Below are positions 26,043 to 34,748 of a DNA stretch of 64,000 nt, piece by piece. Below the pieces are notes generated by a model. That model made no database searches. It was not told the origin of the DNA and was given only the letters and a program-made list of their open reading frames with translations. The stretch lies in contig CAJTYO010000002.1 of assembly GCA_910584045.1 (NCBI GenBank), positions 58,003-122,002 of the forward strand. The letters are read 5' to 3'. This stretch comes from an uncultured Oscillospiraceae bacterium. Its GTDB lineage: Bacteria > Bacillota > Clostridia > Oscillospirales > Oscillospiraceae. Positions within the stretch are counted from its first letter, which is position 1, and each line of letters starts with the position of its first letter. The position numbers and the translations under genes are program-made.

Positions 26043-27659
26043 ATGTTCCACAAAGATAAGAAGACCAGACCAGCTCCGCAGGATAAGCCCGCCCGGAAGG
26101 AGCAGCCGCGGCAGCCCTCCAGCGCGCAGGCCGCCCGCAGCCGCCAGATGCTGGACTACCGCGCCCGCCACCGCTTTCCGGAGTCAAGCAGCTCGTATGG
26201 TCAGCTCCGCCTGCTGGTGCGGGGCAGTATGCCGCTGCTGCATCAGAAGATGAACGGGGTTATCTACCGCATCCGTGCGTTTTTCTCCAAGGTGGCCGCC
26301 CGTACCCGGCGCGGAACCCCCAAGCACCGGCTGATCCAGTCGGCGGTGTTTCTGGCCGCCAGTCTGGCCCTGGTGATATACGCCGCCTTCCAGGTGCTCT
26401 ATACCACGGCAACCACCCTGTCCTTCGAGGGGCGGGAGCTGGGGACCGTGGCCAGCGAGGAGGAGGCCCAGGCCGCCGTCAAGCAGGTGGAGAGCTCCAT
26501 CTCCCAGGTGCTGGGCAGCAGCTTTACCCTGGCGCCGGACAAGGTGTCCTATACCACCGGTCTGACCTATCGGGGCAAGCTGGTGCAGGAGGCTGACCTG
26601 GAGACCGCCCTGAGCGAATCCCTGCGGGTGGTGGAGCATGGCTACGTCCTGTACGTGAACGGGGAGTTTATTGGGGCCACCCAGACGGAGGGCGCTTTCG
26701 AGGGCCTGCTGGATCAGGTGTCTGCGGGATTCCGAAATGAGAATACCATTTCTATCGACTTTGTGGAGGCTGTGGAGATCCGGGAGTGCGATCTGCCGGT
26801 GGAGGACTTCACCAATTTGGCGGACGCGGCCCTGCTGCTCAACAGCACCAAGGCCGGCGAGGTTACCTATACTGTGAAGAAGGGCGACTGCTGGTCAGTT
26901 ATCGCCCAGGATCACAACATGACCAGCGACGACCTGCTGCGGCTGAACCCCGGGTTTGACATCGAACGGCTGCAGATCGGCGACGAGCTGCTGATCAGCA
27001 ACGCCGTGCCCTATCTGACCGTCAAGGCCACCCAGATGGAGTACTATGAGGAGGACATCCCCTACGAGATCGAGTATCGGGATGACGACACCATGTGGGA
27101 GGGCGACACCAAGATCATCTCCAAGGGAGAGTACGGCAGGGCCAACACCTCCGCCAAGGTCACCTATGAGGGCGTGACCGAGATTGAGCGCGAGATTGTT
27201 TCGCAGGATATTCTCCAGGAGCCCGTCACGGAGATCCAGGCACGGGGCACCAAGGAGCGCCCCAGCTGGGCGCCCACCGGCTCCTTCCGCTGGCCCGTCA
27301 GCGGCGGCACCATTACCTCCCGGTATGGCTCCCGGAACATCTTTGGCGGAACCTCCTTCCACGGCGGCATTGATATTGCCAAGTCCTACGGCACCGACAT
27401 CGTGGCCGCAGACGGCGGTGAGGTCATCTATGCCGGCTGGATGGGCAGCTTCGGCTATCTGGTGCAGATCGACCACCAGAACGGCTTTGTCACCTACTAC
27501 GCCCACAACAGCAGCATTCTGGTCAGTGTGGGCGACAAGGTCTACAAGGGCCAGCACATTGCGGAGATGGGCTCCACCGGCCGGAGCACCGGCAACCACT
27601 GCCATTTTGAGGTCCGATACAACGGCGAGCGGCAGAATCCGATGAACTATCTTCCCTGA
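26043..27659 (+). CDS. Membrane-anchored M23 peptidase with LysM and G5 domains
   Basis: I use the ATG at 26043, preceded by GGAGG, giving 538 residues. A basic, Gln/Pro-rich cytosolic stretch (1-95) precedes one membrane segment (about 100-123, SAVFLAASLALVIYAAF). Outside lie an uncharacterised domain (125-270), a LysM domain (TYTVKKGDCWSVIAQ, about 275-320), a G5 domain (about 331-403) and a C-terminal M23 peptidase with zinc ligands in FHGGIDIA (near 440) and NHCHFEV (near 520). The catalytic set looks intact. It should cut peptidoglycan peptides next to the membrane, as in growth or sporulation-associated endopeptidases. Confidence 0.92.
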   Translation: MFHKDKKTRPAPQDKPARKEQPRQPSSAQAARSRQMLDYRARHRFPESSSSYGQLRLLVRGSMPLLHQKMNGVIYRIRAFFSKVAARTRRGTPKHRLIQSAVFLAASLALVIYAAFQVLYTTATTLSFEGRELGTVASEEEAQAAVKQVESSISQVLGSSFTLAPDKVSYTTGLTYRGKLVQEADLETALSESLRVVEHGYVLYVNGEFIGATQTEGAFEGLLDQVSAGFRNENTISIDFVEAVEIRECDLPVEDFTNLADAALLLNSTKAGEVTYTVKKGDCWSVIAQDHNMTSDDLLRLNPGFDIERLQIGDELLISNAVPYLTVKATQMEYYEEDIPYEIEYRDDDTMWEGDTKIISKGEYGRANTSAKVTYEGVTEIEREIVSQDILQEPVTEIQARGTKERPSWAPTGSFRWPVSGGTITSRYGSRNIFGGTSFHGGIDIAKSYGTDIVAADGGEVIYAGWMGSFGYLVQIDHQNGFVTYYAHNSSILVSVGDKVYKGQHIAEMGSTGRSTGNHCHFEVRYNGERQNPMNYLP

Positions 27660-27674
27660 TCAAAAGAACACTGC

Positions 27675-27713
27675 GCGAGGGTCCCGGCTTGAGGCCGGGG
27701 CCCTCGCTGCTTT
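27675..27713 (+). terminator. Terminator-like hairpin after M23 gene
   Basis: GCGAGGGTCCCGGC pairs with GCCGGGGCCCTCGC with one imperfection around a small loop. The T tract after it is short (CTGCTTTG). Confidence 0.6.
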
Positions 27714-27790
27714 GCGTACCAAATTTTTTTATATTGTCTGCAACGATTGTGCAAACCAAAACGTATATAGATACAAAAGGCGGTGAGACA

Positions 27791-28321
27791 GTGGAGCAAA
27801 AATGGATACGGGCCATCCAGCGGCATGGCTCCCGCCAGGCGGCGGAGCAGCTGGTGGAGGCCTATTATGACGAGATGTACCGCTTTGCCTACCGCCAGAC
27901 CGGGAACAAGGAGGATGCCATGGATCTCACTCAGGACATTTTCTTGGCGGTTCTACGGGCCCTGCCCTCCTATGACCGGCGGAGAGCGGGGTTTCGTACC
28001 TGGCTCTACCGTGTCGCAGTCAACAAGGCTGTGGACGCCCGCCGCCGGTTCGGACCAGCGACTGTGCCCATGGAGGAGGTGGATATCCCGGCGGAGGAGG
28101 ACTTTGTGGGGAACATCCAGAACCGGGTTCTGCTGGAACAGGTCGAGCGATGGGTTGCCGGACAGGACACCGAGGCACAGGCTGTGTTCCGACTACACCT
28201 CTACGGTGAGAAGACCTTCCCGGAGATTGCGGCGATTCTAGACAAACCGGAGAGCGCCGTCAAGAGCCAATACTACCGCCTGCTTGGTCGACTGAGAAAG
28301 GAGTTTGATCCCTGTGAATGA
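27791..28321 (+). CDS. ECF-type RNA polymerase sigma factor
   Basis: The GTG at 27791 follows AAAGGCGGTGAGACA and gives 176 residues; a longer upstream frame crosses the preceding promoter region. Sigma region 2 covers residues about 22-85 (YYDEMYRFAYRQTGNKEDAM, then AFRTWLYRVAVNKA-type helix) and region 4 about 115-170 (YGEKTFPEIAAILDKPESAV). No anti-sigma factor follows; instead the next four genes encode membrane and ABC proteins, overlapping or nearly touching. The sigma factor is likely to drive its own operon, and the 241-residue membrane protein behind it could be its regulator. Confidence 0.9.
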   Translation: MEQKWIRAIQRHGSRQAAEQLVEAYYDEMYRFAYRQTGNKEDAMDLTQDIFLAVLRALPSYDRRRAGFRTWLYRVAVNKAVDARRRFGPATVPMEEVDIPAEEDFVGNIQNRVLLEQVERWVAGQDTEAQAVFRLHLYGEKTFPEIAAILDKPESAVKSQYYRLLGRLRKEFDPCE

Positions 28322-29039
28322 CCGTACCCGCGTCCCCATGCCCACGCCTATGGAGCGAGGAGCCGCCATCCGCCGGATAGTGGACCGGGGGCTGGCTCCG
28401 GCGAGACCCGCCTGGCGGACGCTGCCCCTGTCCACCCTGGTGTTCGGGGTGGAGGACTGCCTGTTTTTGGCGGTGGTGCTTGGGCTGTCTCCTGCGGTGC
28501 TGGTGCGTGCGCCCGCAGAGATCTTTGCGGAGCACCTGGCGGCGGTGATTTTTATTACCTCTCCTCTGCTGTATGCCACCGCCTATGCGTTGACCATGTG
28601 GAAGGAGGCGCTCAGCGGTACGATGGACTGGAAGCGGACCTGCCGACTGCCCCTGCAGACCCTGATGGCCCTGCGGATGCTGCTGTTCGGCGGGGCGGCA
28701 GTGCTGGTGTGCGTGCCGGTGAACCTGCTGCTGTGGTGGGCCAGCGGGGGGGCGCTGCCCCTGGTCCGGGTGCTGGGAGTGTCCTTTTCCAGCCTGTTTT
28801 TGTACGCGGCTCTGTCCCTTGCCTGCCGCCGCCTGCGGTGGGGACCGGCGGTGCCCATGGCGCTGTGGTCCCTGCTGGGCCTGTATTTCATGCAGACGAG
28901 GGCTGCTCTGCCGCTGGACAGGATTCCTACTGCCATCTTTTTCCTGCTGGCCGGTGGCGGGCTGCTTCTCTGCACCGGCCAGCTCCACGCCATGCTCCAT
29001 AGCACTAACAAAGGAGGATTTACCTATGCTTTCCGTTGA
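28314..29039 (+). CDS. Polytopic membrane protein of sigma/ABC operon
   Basis: The GTG at 28314 overlaps the sigma gene by eight bases and follows GAAAGGAG. The 241-residue product has a 40-residue basic, Pro/Arg-containing cytosolic start and then about six hydrophobic segments. I recognise no family. Its position between an ECF sigma gene and an ABC ATPase, where anti-sigma factors usually sit, suggests a regulatory or transport-subunit role, but the short N-terminal region does not look like a zinc anti-sigma domain (no HxxxCxxC). Confidence 0.75.
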   Translation: MNDRTRVPMPTPMERGAAIRRIVDRGLAPARPAWRTLPLSTLVFGVEDCLFLAVVLGLSPAVLVRAPAEIFAEHLAAVIFITSPLLYATAYALTMWKEALSGTMDWKRTCRLPLQTLMALRMLLFGGAAVLVCVPVNLLLWWASGGALPLVRVLGVSFSSLFLYAALSLACRRLRWGPAVPMALWSLLGLYFMQTRAALPLDRIPTAIFFLLAGGGLLLCTGQLHAMLHSTNKGGFTYAFR

Positions 29040-29877
29040 ACACGTCACCAAGAGGTACGGCAATTTCACCGCCCTGGAGGATGTTTCCCTCTCCTTCGGC
29101 CCCGGAGTCTACGGCCTGCTGGCCCCCAATGGGGCGGGGAAGACAACGCTTATCAAGATGCTTACCACCCTGCTCTTCCCCACCTCGGGCCAAATTTTGT
29201 GGAACGGGGAGGATATCCGGGCTTTGGACGAGAAGTATCGGGCCATACTGGGCTACCTGCCACAGGAGTTTGGCTATTACCCCTACTACACGCCCCGGCA
29301 ATTCCTGCGCTACGCCGCCGCCCTCCAGTGCATCCCCCGCCGGGAGGCGGAGGAGCGGATTGAACGGCTATTAAAGCTGGTGGGCTTGGAGGACGCGGCG
29401 AACAGGAGACTGCGGCAGTTCTCCGGAGGGATGCTCCAGCGGGTGGGCATCGCTCAGGCCATGCTCAATGAGCCCGAGGTGCTGATCCTGGACGAGCCAA
29501 CTGCTGGGCTGGACCCCCGGGAGCGGGTGCGGTTTCGGAACCTGATCCACTCCCTGGCCTCGGATCGGATCGTCATTCTTTCCACCCATATTGTCTCTGA
29601 CATCGAGACCATCGCCGGGCAGATCGTCATGTTCCGGGATCACAAGCTCTACTGCTGCGACAGTCCCGCATCCATCTGCGCTCGATTCCAGGGGCAGATC
29701 TTCGAGGTTCCGGCGGGGACGGCGGTACAGTCCGGTCAGTTCCTCCTCAGCGAGCGGCAGGGAGAACAAGGGCCGGTGGCGCGTCTTCTGTGCGGCGAGC
29801 CACCGGAGGGCGGCGTGCCCGCCGCACCGGGGCTGGAGGACGCGTTCCTGGCTATCTATCGGGAGGGGGCGGTATGA
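29026..29877 (+). CDS. ABC transporter ATP-binding protein
   Basis: AAAGGAGG precedes the ATG at 29026, giving 283 residues and overlapping the preceding gene by 14 bases. Walker A is APNGAGKTT (about 33-41), Q-loop LGYLPQEFG, signature FSGGMLQR near 133, Walker B VLILDEPTAGLDP near 152, and the switch His in STHIVSD. This is the multidrug/antimicrobial peptide export (CcmA/BcrA) group, pairing with the two permease genes that follow. The last 70 residues form a variable accessory domain. Confidence 0.92.
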   Translation: MLSVEHVTKRYGNFTALEDVSLSFGPGVYGLLAPNGAGKTTLIKMLTTLLFPTSGQILWNGEDIRALDEKYRAILGYLPQEFGYYPYYTPRQFLRYAAALQCIPRREAEERIERLLKLVGLEDAANRRLRQFSGGMLQRVGIAQAMLNEPEVLILDEPTAGLDPRERVRFRNLIHSLASDRIVILSTHIVSDIETIAGQIVMFRDHKLYCCDSPASICARFQGQIFEVPAGTAVQSGQFLLSERQGEQGPVARLLCGEPPEGGVPAAPGLEDAFLAIYREGAV

Positions 29878-31055
29878 GTCTGCTGCGATACGAGTGGCGA
29901 AAGCTGGCGGGGACGCCGGCGCTGTGGGCCTTTCTGACGCTGTGTCTAGTGTTCAATGGGTTTCTGCTGTACGCCTCCATGTGGACCTGTCGGGAATTCA
30001 ATGAGGGCAGCGCCATTGCCGCCCGGCTGGGGCAGCGGGTGGACGAAAACTTTGCGGAGGGCTGCGCCCGCTTGCCCTGGCCGGAGACCTCTGATAAAAG
30101 GGAGGAGAGGGAGAACCTGCTGGCCGTCCTCCGGGGACTGGAGGACCCCCTGGTGCGCTATGACGGCCAGCTTCTGCGACAGTTCTATGCCGATATACTC
30201 CGGAGCTCCTCTTGGGAGGCGGTCCTCATGGACATAAAACTGCAGCAGGTGGAGCGCCGGGCCGGACAGCTTGCCCGGACCGGCGCGGCTATGGATTTTT
30301 TCGCCGGCCCCGTTACCGTGGAGGCCAACAGCTTTCTATACAAGATTTTTTTCAAGGCCCTGCTGATGGAGGGCGTTCTGCTGGGCGCTCTGTCCATGCT
30401 GTGTCTGCTGGACCACGAGCGGGCCAACCGGACCACGGCGGCGCTGTGTGTCTCCCGGACCGGGCGGCGGCTATGGCGGACCAAGGCGGCGGCGGGAGTG
30501 ACCGCCGCGCTGGCGCTGTATCTGCTGCTGGCTGTGGCCAGCTTTATGCTGTACTTCGCACTGTGGGATTATTCCGGCGTATGGGGGGCCAGTATGGCCA
30601 GCCAGTTTAACACCGGTATCTGGAGCAGGAGCGATGTCCAGTATGAGACCAGCCGGCCATTCATACCATGGGCGGATTTCACTGCGGGAACCTATCTGCT
30701 GTCTGCCGTGGGGCTGGGAGCGGCACTGACGGTGGTATTTACCCTGCTGGCGGCGGTATGCGGTATATTGGCGGGGAACGCCTACGTCTCCACCGTGGCG
30801 ATGGTACTTCTCGTCATGACCGGCTGGGCGGCATGGTACGCGGGCTATATGGGGGGGAACTGGGCGGTCTTCGTCACTCTCTCCTTCTTTCCAACCAGCC
30901 TGCTGGACCAGACCCTGGGGTGGTTTACTGAGGGGGGCATCATATATTTTATTCCCTGGCAGGAGACCGTGACCACGGCGCTGTGGCTGCTGCTGGGCGG
31001 TGGTGGGACGGCGATGGCGTTGAGTCGATTCAGGAGAAAGGATGTGTTGACATGA
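29874..31055 (+). CDS. ABC transporter permease, first subunit
   Basis: The start overlaps the ATPase stop (ATGA). The 393-residue product opens LLRYEWRKLAGTPALWAFLT, typical of ABC-2 type permeases, has one N-terminal membrane segment, a soluble loop of about 130 residues (40-165), and then about five membrane segments (160 to the end). It should form the membrane channel with the next gene. Substrate unknown; bacitracin-like peptides or lipids are typical for the group. Confidence 0.8.
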   Translation: MSLLRYEWRKLAGTPALWAFLTLCLVFNGFLLYASMWTCREFNEGSAIAARLGQRVDENFAEGCARLPWPETSDKREERENLLAVLRGLEDPLVRYDGQLLRQFYADILRSSSWEAVLMDIKLQQVERRAGQLARTGAAMDFFAGPVTVEANSFLYKIFFKALLMEGVLLGALSMLCLLDHERANRTTAALCVSRTGRRLWRTKAAAGVTAALALYLLLAVASFMLYFALWDYSGVWGASMASQFNTGIWSRSDVQYETSRPFIPWADFTAGTYLLSAVGLGAALTVVFTLLAAVCGILAGNAYVSTVAMVLLVMTGWAAWYAGYMGGNWAVFVTLSFFPTSLLDQTLGWFTEGGIIYFIPWQETVTTALWLLLGGGGTAMALSRFRRKDVLT

Positions 31056-32287
31056 GCCTTTTTGGGCAGGAAATGCGGAAAATCTGGCGGCCGGGCATTA
31101 TGGCGGCGCTGGTGGTGCTGGGCGGATTGTACTATACGCTGCGGCTGAGCTTCTTCGTGGAGCAGATTGACGGAGGCCGCTGGCGCTGGGATGAGCAGGC
31201 GGCGGAGTACCAGCTGCGCAGGGAGCTGATGGAGCAGTATGGCCCCGTGTTGGATTTTGCAGATCTCCCCTCCCTGGAGCGGAGGCTGGAGGAGGAGAAA
31301 GCGCGATTTGAGGAGCTGGTGCGGGATGTGCCGGAGGCGGTGGAGGCAGGGCTGACCACCTACGATGCCTTATACGCTATCTGGGATGGAGACATAGAGG
31401 CAGTGAATCGGCTGACCGCTCCAGGCGTAACGCTGACGCTTGAGGAGGGCTTCGAGATTCTCAACACTGTGCGGCCGAACACCAATTACAGCGAGGTCTA
31501 TGCCCTGGACTACTTTTTGAGCAGGGCGAGCATCTATACGGACGATGTGTTTTCTCTTTCTGAAAGCCCCCATTTCGAGGATGACCCGCCGTGGGTGCGA
31601 TCGCGGTTGGCAGAGCTGGAGGAGCAGCGGGGACTGGGGATCAACCTTCTGAGCGAGCACTTCCCCAGGTATTTCACCCTCGAGTACATCAAGTTTGCGG
31701 CGGTGTGGGTGGTGCTGAGCGTCATCCTGCTGCTCTCCCCCACCCTGGTCCGGGACCGGCTGCGCCGTACACGGGCCATGCAGTGGGCCTCCTGCCGGGG
31801 ACGGCGGGTGCTGGAGGTTCAGATGGCGGCGGGATTGGCATCCTCTTTGCTGGCGACAGCGGTCAATATTGTGGTGCTGGCCGTTCCGCTGGCGGTCAAG
31901 GGGGCGGGAAGCTTCTGGGACTGCCCCCTCTTTACCTGTGAGAGGAGTCCCTTTCCCTGGTACGACTGGACCTATGGGCAGTATCTGCTGGTCATGGCGG
32001 GGATGCTGCTGGTTCTCGGTCTGATCACTGGGGCGCTGACCCTGTTCCTTTCCCAGTACAGCGCCAACTATGTGCCCATGATGCTGAAGGCTGTGCCGCT
32101 GTTTGTGATGGTGGGGATGCTGTTTGGCTATACGCTGATGGAGGATATGTTCTGCTTTTCCAGAACCAACGGCCTTTTCAGCAGCGCACCCCCGGCGTTC
32201 GAGGTCCCTGTCTTCGCCGCCGTGCTGGCCCTGGGATTGGGGCTGTGCGCCTGGACCTGCTCGCGGCAGAGGAGGCGGGAGCTGTAG
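31052..32287 (+). CDS. ABC transporter permease, second subunit
   Basis: Overlaps the previous gene by four bases and shares its plan: the opening SLFGQEMRKIWRPGIMAAL, one early membrane segment, a long extracytoplasmic loop (about 40-225, highly charged), then five membrane segments. At 411 residues it is a divergent paralogue of its neighbour. It ends the sigma-led operon; no terminator with a clear T tract follows. Confidence 0.8.
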   Translation: MSLFGQEMRKIWRPGIMAALVVLGGLYYTLRLSFFVEQIDGGRWRWDEQAAEYQLRRELMEQYGPVLDFADLPSLERRLEEEKARFEELVRDVPEAVEAGLTTYDALYAIWDGDIEAVNRLTAPGVTLTLEEGFEILNTVRPNTNYSEVYALDYFLSRASIYTDDVFSLSESPHFEDDPPWVRSRLAELEEQRGLGINLLSEHFPRYFTLEYIKFAAVWVVLSVILLLSPTLVRDRLRRTRAMQWASCRGRRVLEVQMAAGLASSLLATAVNIVVLAVPLAVKGAGSFWDCPLFTCERSPFPWYDWTYGQYLLVMAGMLLVLGLITGALTLFLSQYSANYVPMMLKAVPLFVMVGMLFGYTLMEDMFCFSRTNGLFSSAPPAFEVPVFAAVLALGLGLCAWTCSRQRRREL

Positions 32288-32403
32288 GAGCGGAGATATC
32301 TGATGCGATTCACATATAATGGTTTTTGTCTCGAGATTAACCTTCTTTTTGTTCCTGTTTCAAGAAAAAGTAGGGGGTGTCCGCCCTGTTCCCAGATGTT
32401 TGT

Positions 32404-34728
32404 TTAGCAGCTCGGTTCGGCCTCTTTCATCCGCTGGATTAAATCCCGTATCATTTGAGGCGTAACAATATGCGGAAGCATATAATCGAGATATTCGGCC
32501 ACACCCCAAAAATTTGTCATAAACAGCCGGTCAGTCTTCGAATTGTTGTCTTCCGGTTTCAGCTGATGAAGGTCGATCAGGAAATCGTAAAAGATATTCC
32601 GAGCATTTTTGTATTGGAATAGCTCATTGAAATGCATATCCGTCCGGAATTCCGGCAGGTACTTCTGATCACTCTCGATATAAACTTCGGCGGAAGCGCG
32701 GATATCCGCGCTGGAAGAACCAACCAGAACGCCAAATGTTCCTGAATCTACGATCCAGCCGCCATAGGACGTGTCGTAGTAGGAAAAATCGCGTTCGGAA
32801 AAATTGAAGCAGACTTCTGTGCTTTCGCCTGGCTGTAGGTATACTTTGCGGAAATGTTTCAGCTCCTTTTCAGGGCGCGGCAGGCGTGCATGCGTATCTC
32901 GAATATAGCACTGGACAACCTCAGCACCGGCGGTGGAGCCAGTGTTAGTAATTGTGATTGCGGCGCTGAGCGGCTGTCCAGCCTTGCAGAAGGCGCTGGA
33001 GAGCCGGGGGCTGCCGTACTGGAACTGGGTGTAGGACAGACCATGTCCAAAAGGGAACCGTGTGGGCAGCTTCCTCTTTTCATAGTAGCGATAGCCGACA
33101 TAGATGCCTTCTCCGTAGATTGTACGATAGTTTTCTCCGGGGAAGTTCAGATACCCGGGCGTATCCTCCAGACGGGCCGGCATTGAGACAGCCAGCTTGC
33201 CGCTGGGAGATGCCAGACCGAACAGCAGGGCTGCCGCAGCATATCCGCTGCCTTCGCCGCTGTACCACATGTCAAGGATTGCCTTGACAGAGTCGGCCCA
33301 GGGCATTTCTATCGCCTCGCCATGCTGCAGGACGACCACGGTATTGCCCTGAGACTTTGTGACAGCATCAATCAACATGTTATGCGAGGGTTGAAGAGAC
33401 ATATCCTTCCGGTTATAGTCGTCGTCCTCAAGGGGAAGACGCGCGGCGGCAAATATGACTGCGGCATCGCAGGAAGACGCGGCTTCCACTGCTTGGGCGA
33501 GCAGGGCTTCGTCGGTTGTATCGTCAGATCGATAGCCCTGTGCGTATACGATTTCCACACTCTCCGGACAAAGGCTGCGTATTTCATCAAGAGGAATGTC
33601 CACTGTTTTTGCAGGTACGCACGCGCAGCCGCTGCCCTGAAATACCGGGTGTACCGCAACGTCGCCAATAATAGCGATTTTATGTACATTTTCCGACCGA
33701 AAAGGCAGAACCTGGTCCTGATTTTTCAGCAGAACAGCACTGCGTATGGCAGCGTTTCGCGCAAGCGTATGGTTGGCGGTGAAATCAATGCTGTCCAACG
33801 GCTTGCCCTGGCGGGTATATCGTTCGACAGTGTTCAGAATGCGTGCGCAGTGTGTGTTTAAAATATCTTCCCCCATCGTTCCATTTCGAACGGCGTCGGC
33901 CAAAAGGGCGGGGGCGCTTTCACTGTACGGCATCTGCCAGTCTAGGCCGGCCTTAAACGCGGCAACAGGGTCTTTAATGGCGCTGGAATCAGAGATGACC
34001 ATACCCTCAAAATTCCAATCTTTTCGCAGGACGTCTGTCAGCAGCCATGGACTCTCGGAGGCCTGAACGCCGTTGAGGCGATTGTATGAAGACATAACCG
34101 CCGCAGGTTTGCCGACGCGGATAGCGCGCTCAAATGCAGCCAAGTAGATTTCGCGTAATGCCCGCTCCTCGACAACGCTGTCATAGATGCTGCGCATATA
34201 GTTGGAATTATTGCATACGAAATGTTTCAGACAGGCGCCGACCTGCTCCCTTTGCAGTCCAATGACAAAATGTCCGGCCATTTCGCCTGCCAGGCAGGGG
34301 TCCTCGGAGTAATACTCAAAGCCACGGCCGTCTAAAGGATGCCGGCGTGTATTCATGCCTGGCCCAAAGAGCAGACCAATGCCGTGCCCCTTGCATTCAT
34401 TGGCAACTGCGGCGGCAACCTCCTCCGCCAGCTCCACATCCCAGGAGCAGGCCAGCGCGGAGCCTGTGGGAAAGCATGTGGCGTCAACCGTCATACTTTG
34501 CCCGGCCTCTGTATCCAGCTTGGCATCAATATTCTGCCGGAATTCCTGTTTTGTAGGGTCAATGGATGCCTGGCCATTAAGATGGCGCAGTCCGTTGGTC
34601 CCGTCGCTCATGACCAGCATGGGGATGTTATATTCCGGAAATTCGCGGGTCCGCCAAAGCGCACCGTCAACGCACAGACGCGTCTTGGCCTCTAACGACA
34701 TAAAATCAAGCATTTTTTTAATATCCAT
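32404..34728 (-). CDS. Glycoside hydrolase family 3, carbohydrate island
   Basis: A 774-residue GH3 enzyme without signal peptide. The opening SDGTNGLRHL, KHFVCNNSN near residue 170, and MVISDSSAIKD near 243-252 with the nucleophile Asp near 246 are visible; the usual SDWG tail is SDSS here. The second domain (SAVLLKNQDQVLPF) and a C-terminal fibronectin III-like domain (VCFNFSERDFSYYD) follow. It is downstream of a sugar-binding protein and two permeases on the same strand with a 20-base gap, so it most likely hydrolyses the imported oligosaccharide inside the cell. GC content is lower than the flanking genes. Confidence 0.9.
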   Translation of the reverse strand: MDIKKMLDFMSLEAKTRLCVDGALWRTREFPEYNIPMLVMSDGTNGLRHLNGQASIDPTKQEFRQNIDAKLDTEAGQSMTVDATCFPTGSALACSWDVELAEEVAAAVANECKGHGIGLLFGPGMNTRRHPLDGRGFEYYSEDPCLAGEMAGHFVIGLQREQVGACLKHFVCNNSNYMRSIYDSVVEERALREIYLAAFERAIRVGKPAAVMSSYNRLNGVQASESPWLLTDVLRKDWNFEGMVISDSSAIKDPVAAFKAGLDWQMPYSESAPALLADAVRNGTMGEDILNTHCARILNTVERYTRQGKPLDSIDFTANHTLARNAAIRSAVLLKNQDQVLPFRSENVHKIAIIGDVAVHPVFQGSGCACVPAKTVDIPLDEIRSLCPESVEIVYAQGYRSDDTTDEALLAQAVEAASSCDAAVIFAAARLPLEDDDYNRKDMSLQPSHNMLIDAVTKSQGNTVVVLQHGEAIEMPWADSVKAILDMWYSGEGSGYAAAALLFGLASPSGKLAVSMPARLEDTPGYLNFPGENYRTIYGEGIYVGYRYYEKRKLPTRFPFGHGLSYTQFQYGSPRLSSAFCKAGQPLSAAITITNTGSTAGAEVVQCYIRDTHARLPRPEKELKHFRKVYLQPGESTEVCFNFSERDFSYYDTSYGGWIVDSGTFGVLVGSSSADIRASAEVYIESDQKYLPEFRTDMHFNELFQYKNARNIFYDFLIDLHQLKPEDNNSKTDRLFMTNFWGVAEYLDYMLPHIVTPQMIRDLIQRMKEAEPSC

Positions 34729-34748
34729 GGTGTATCCTCAAACCTCTC

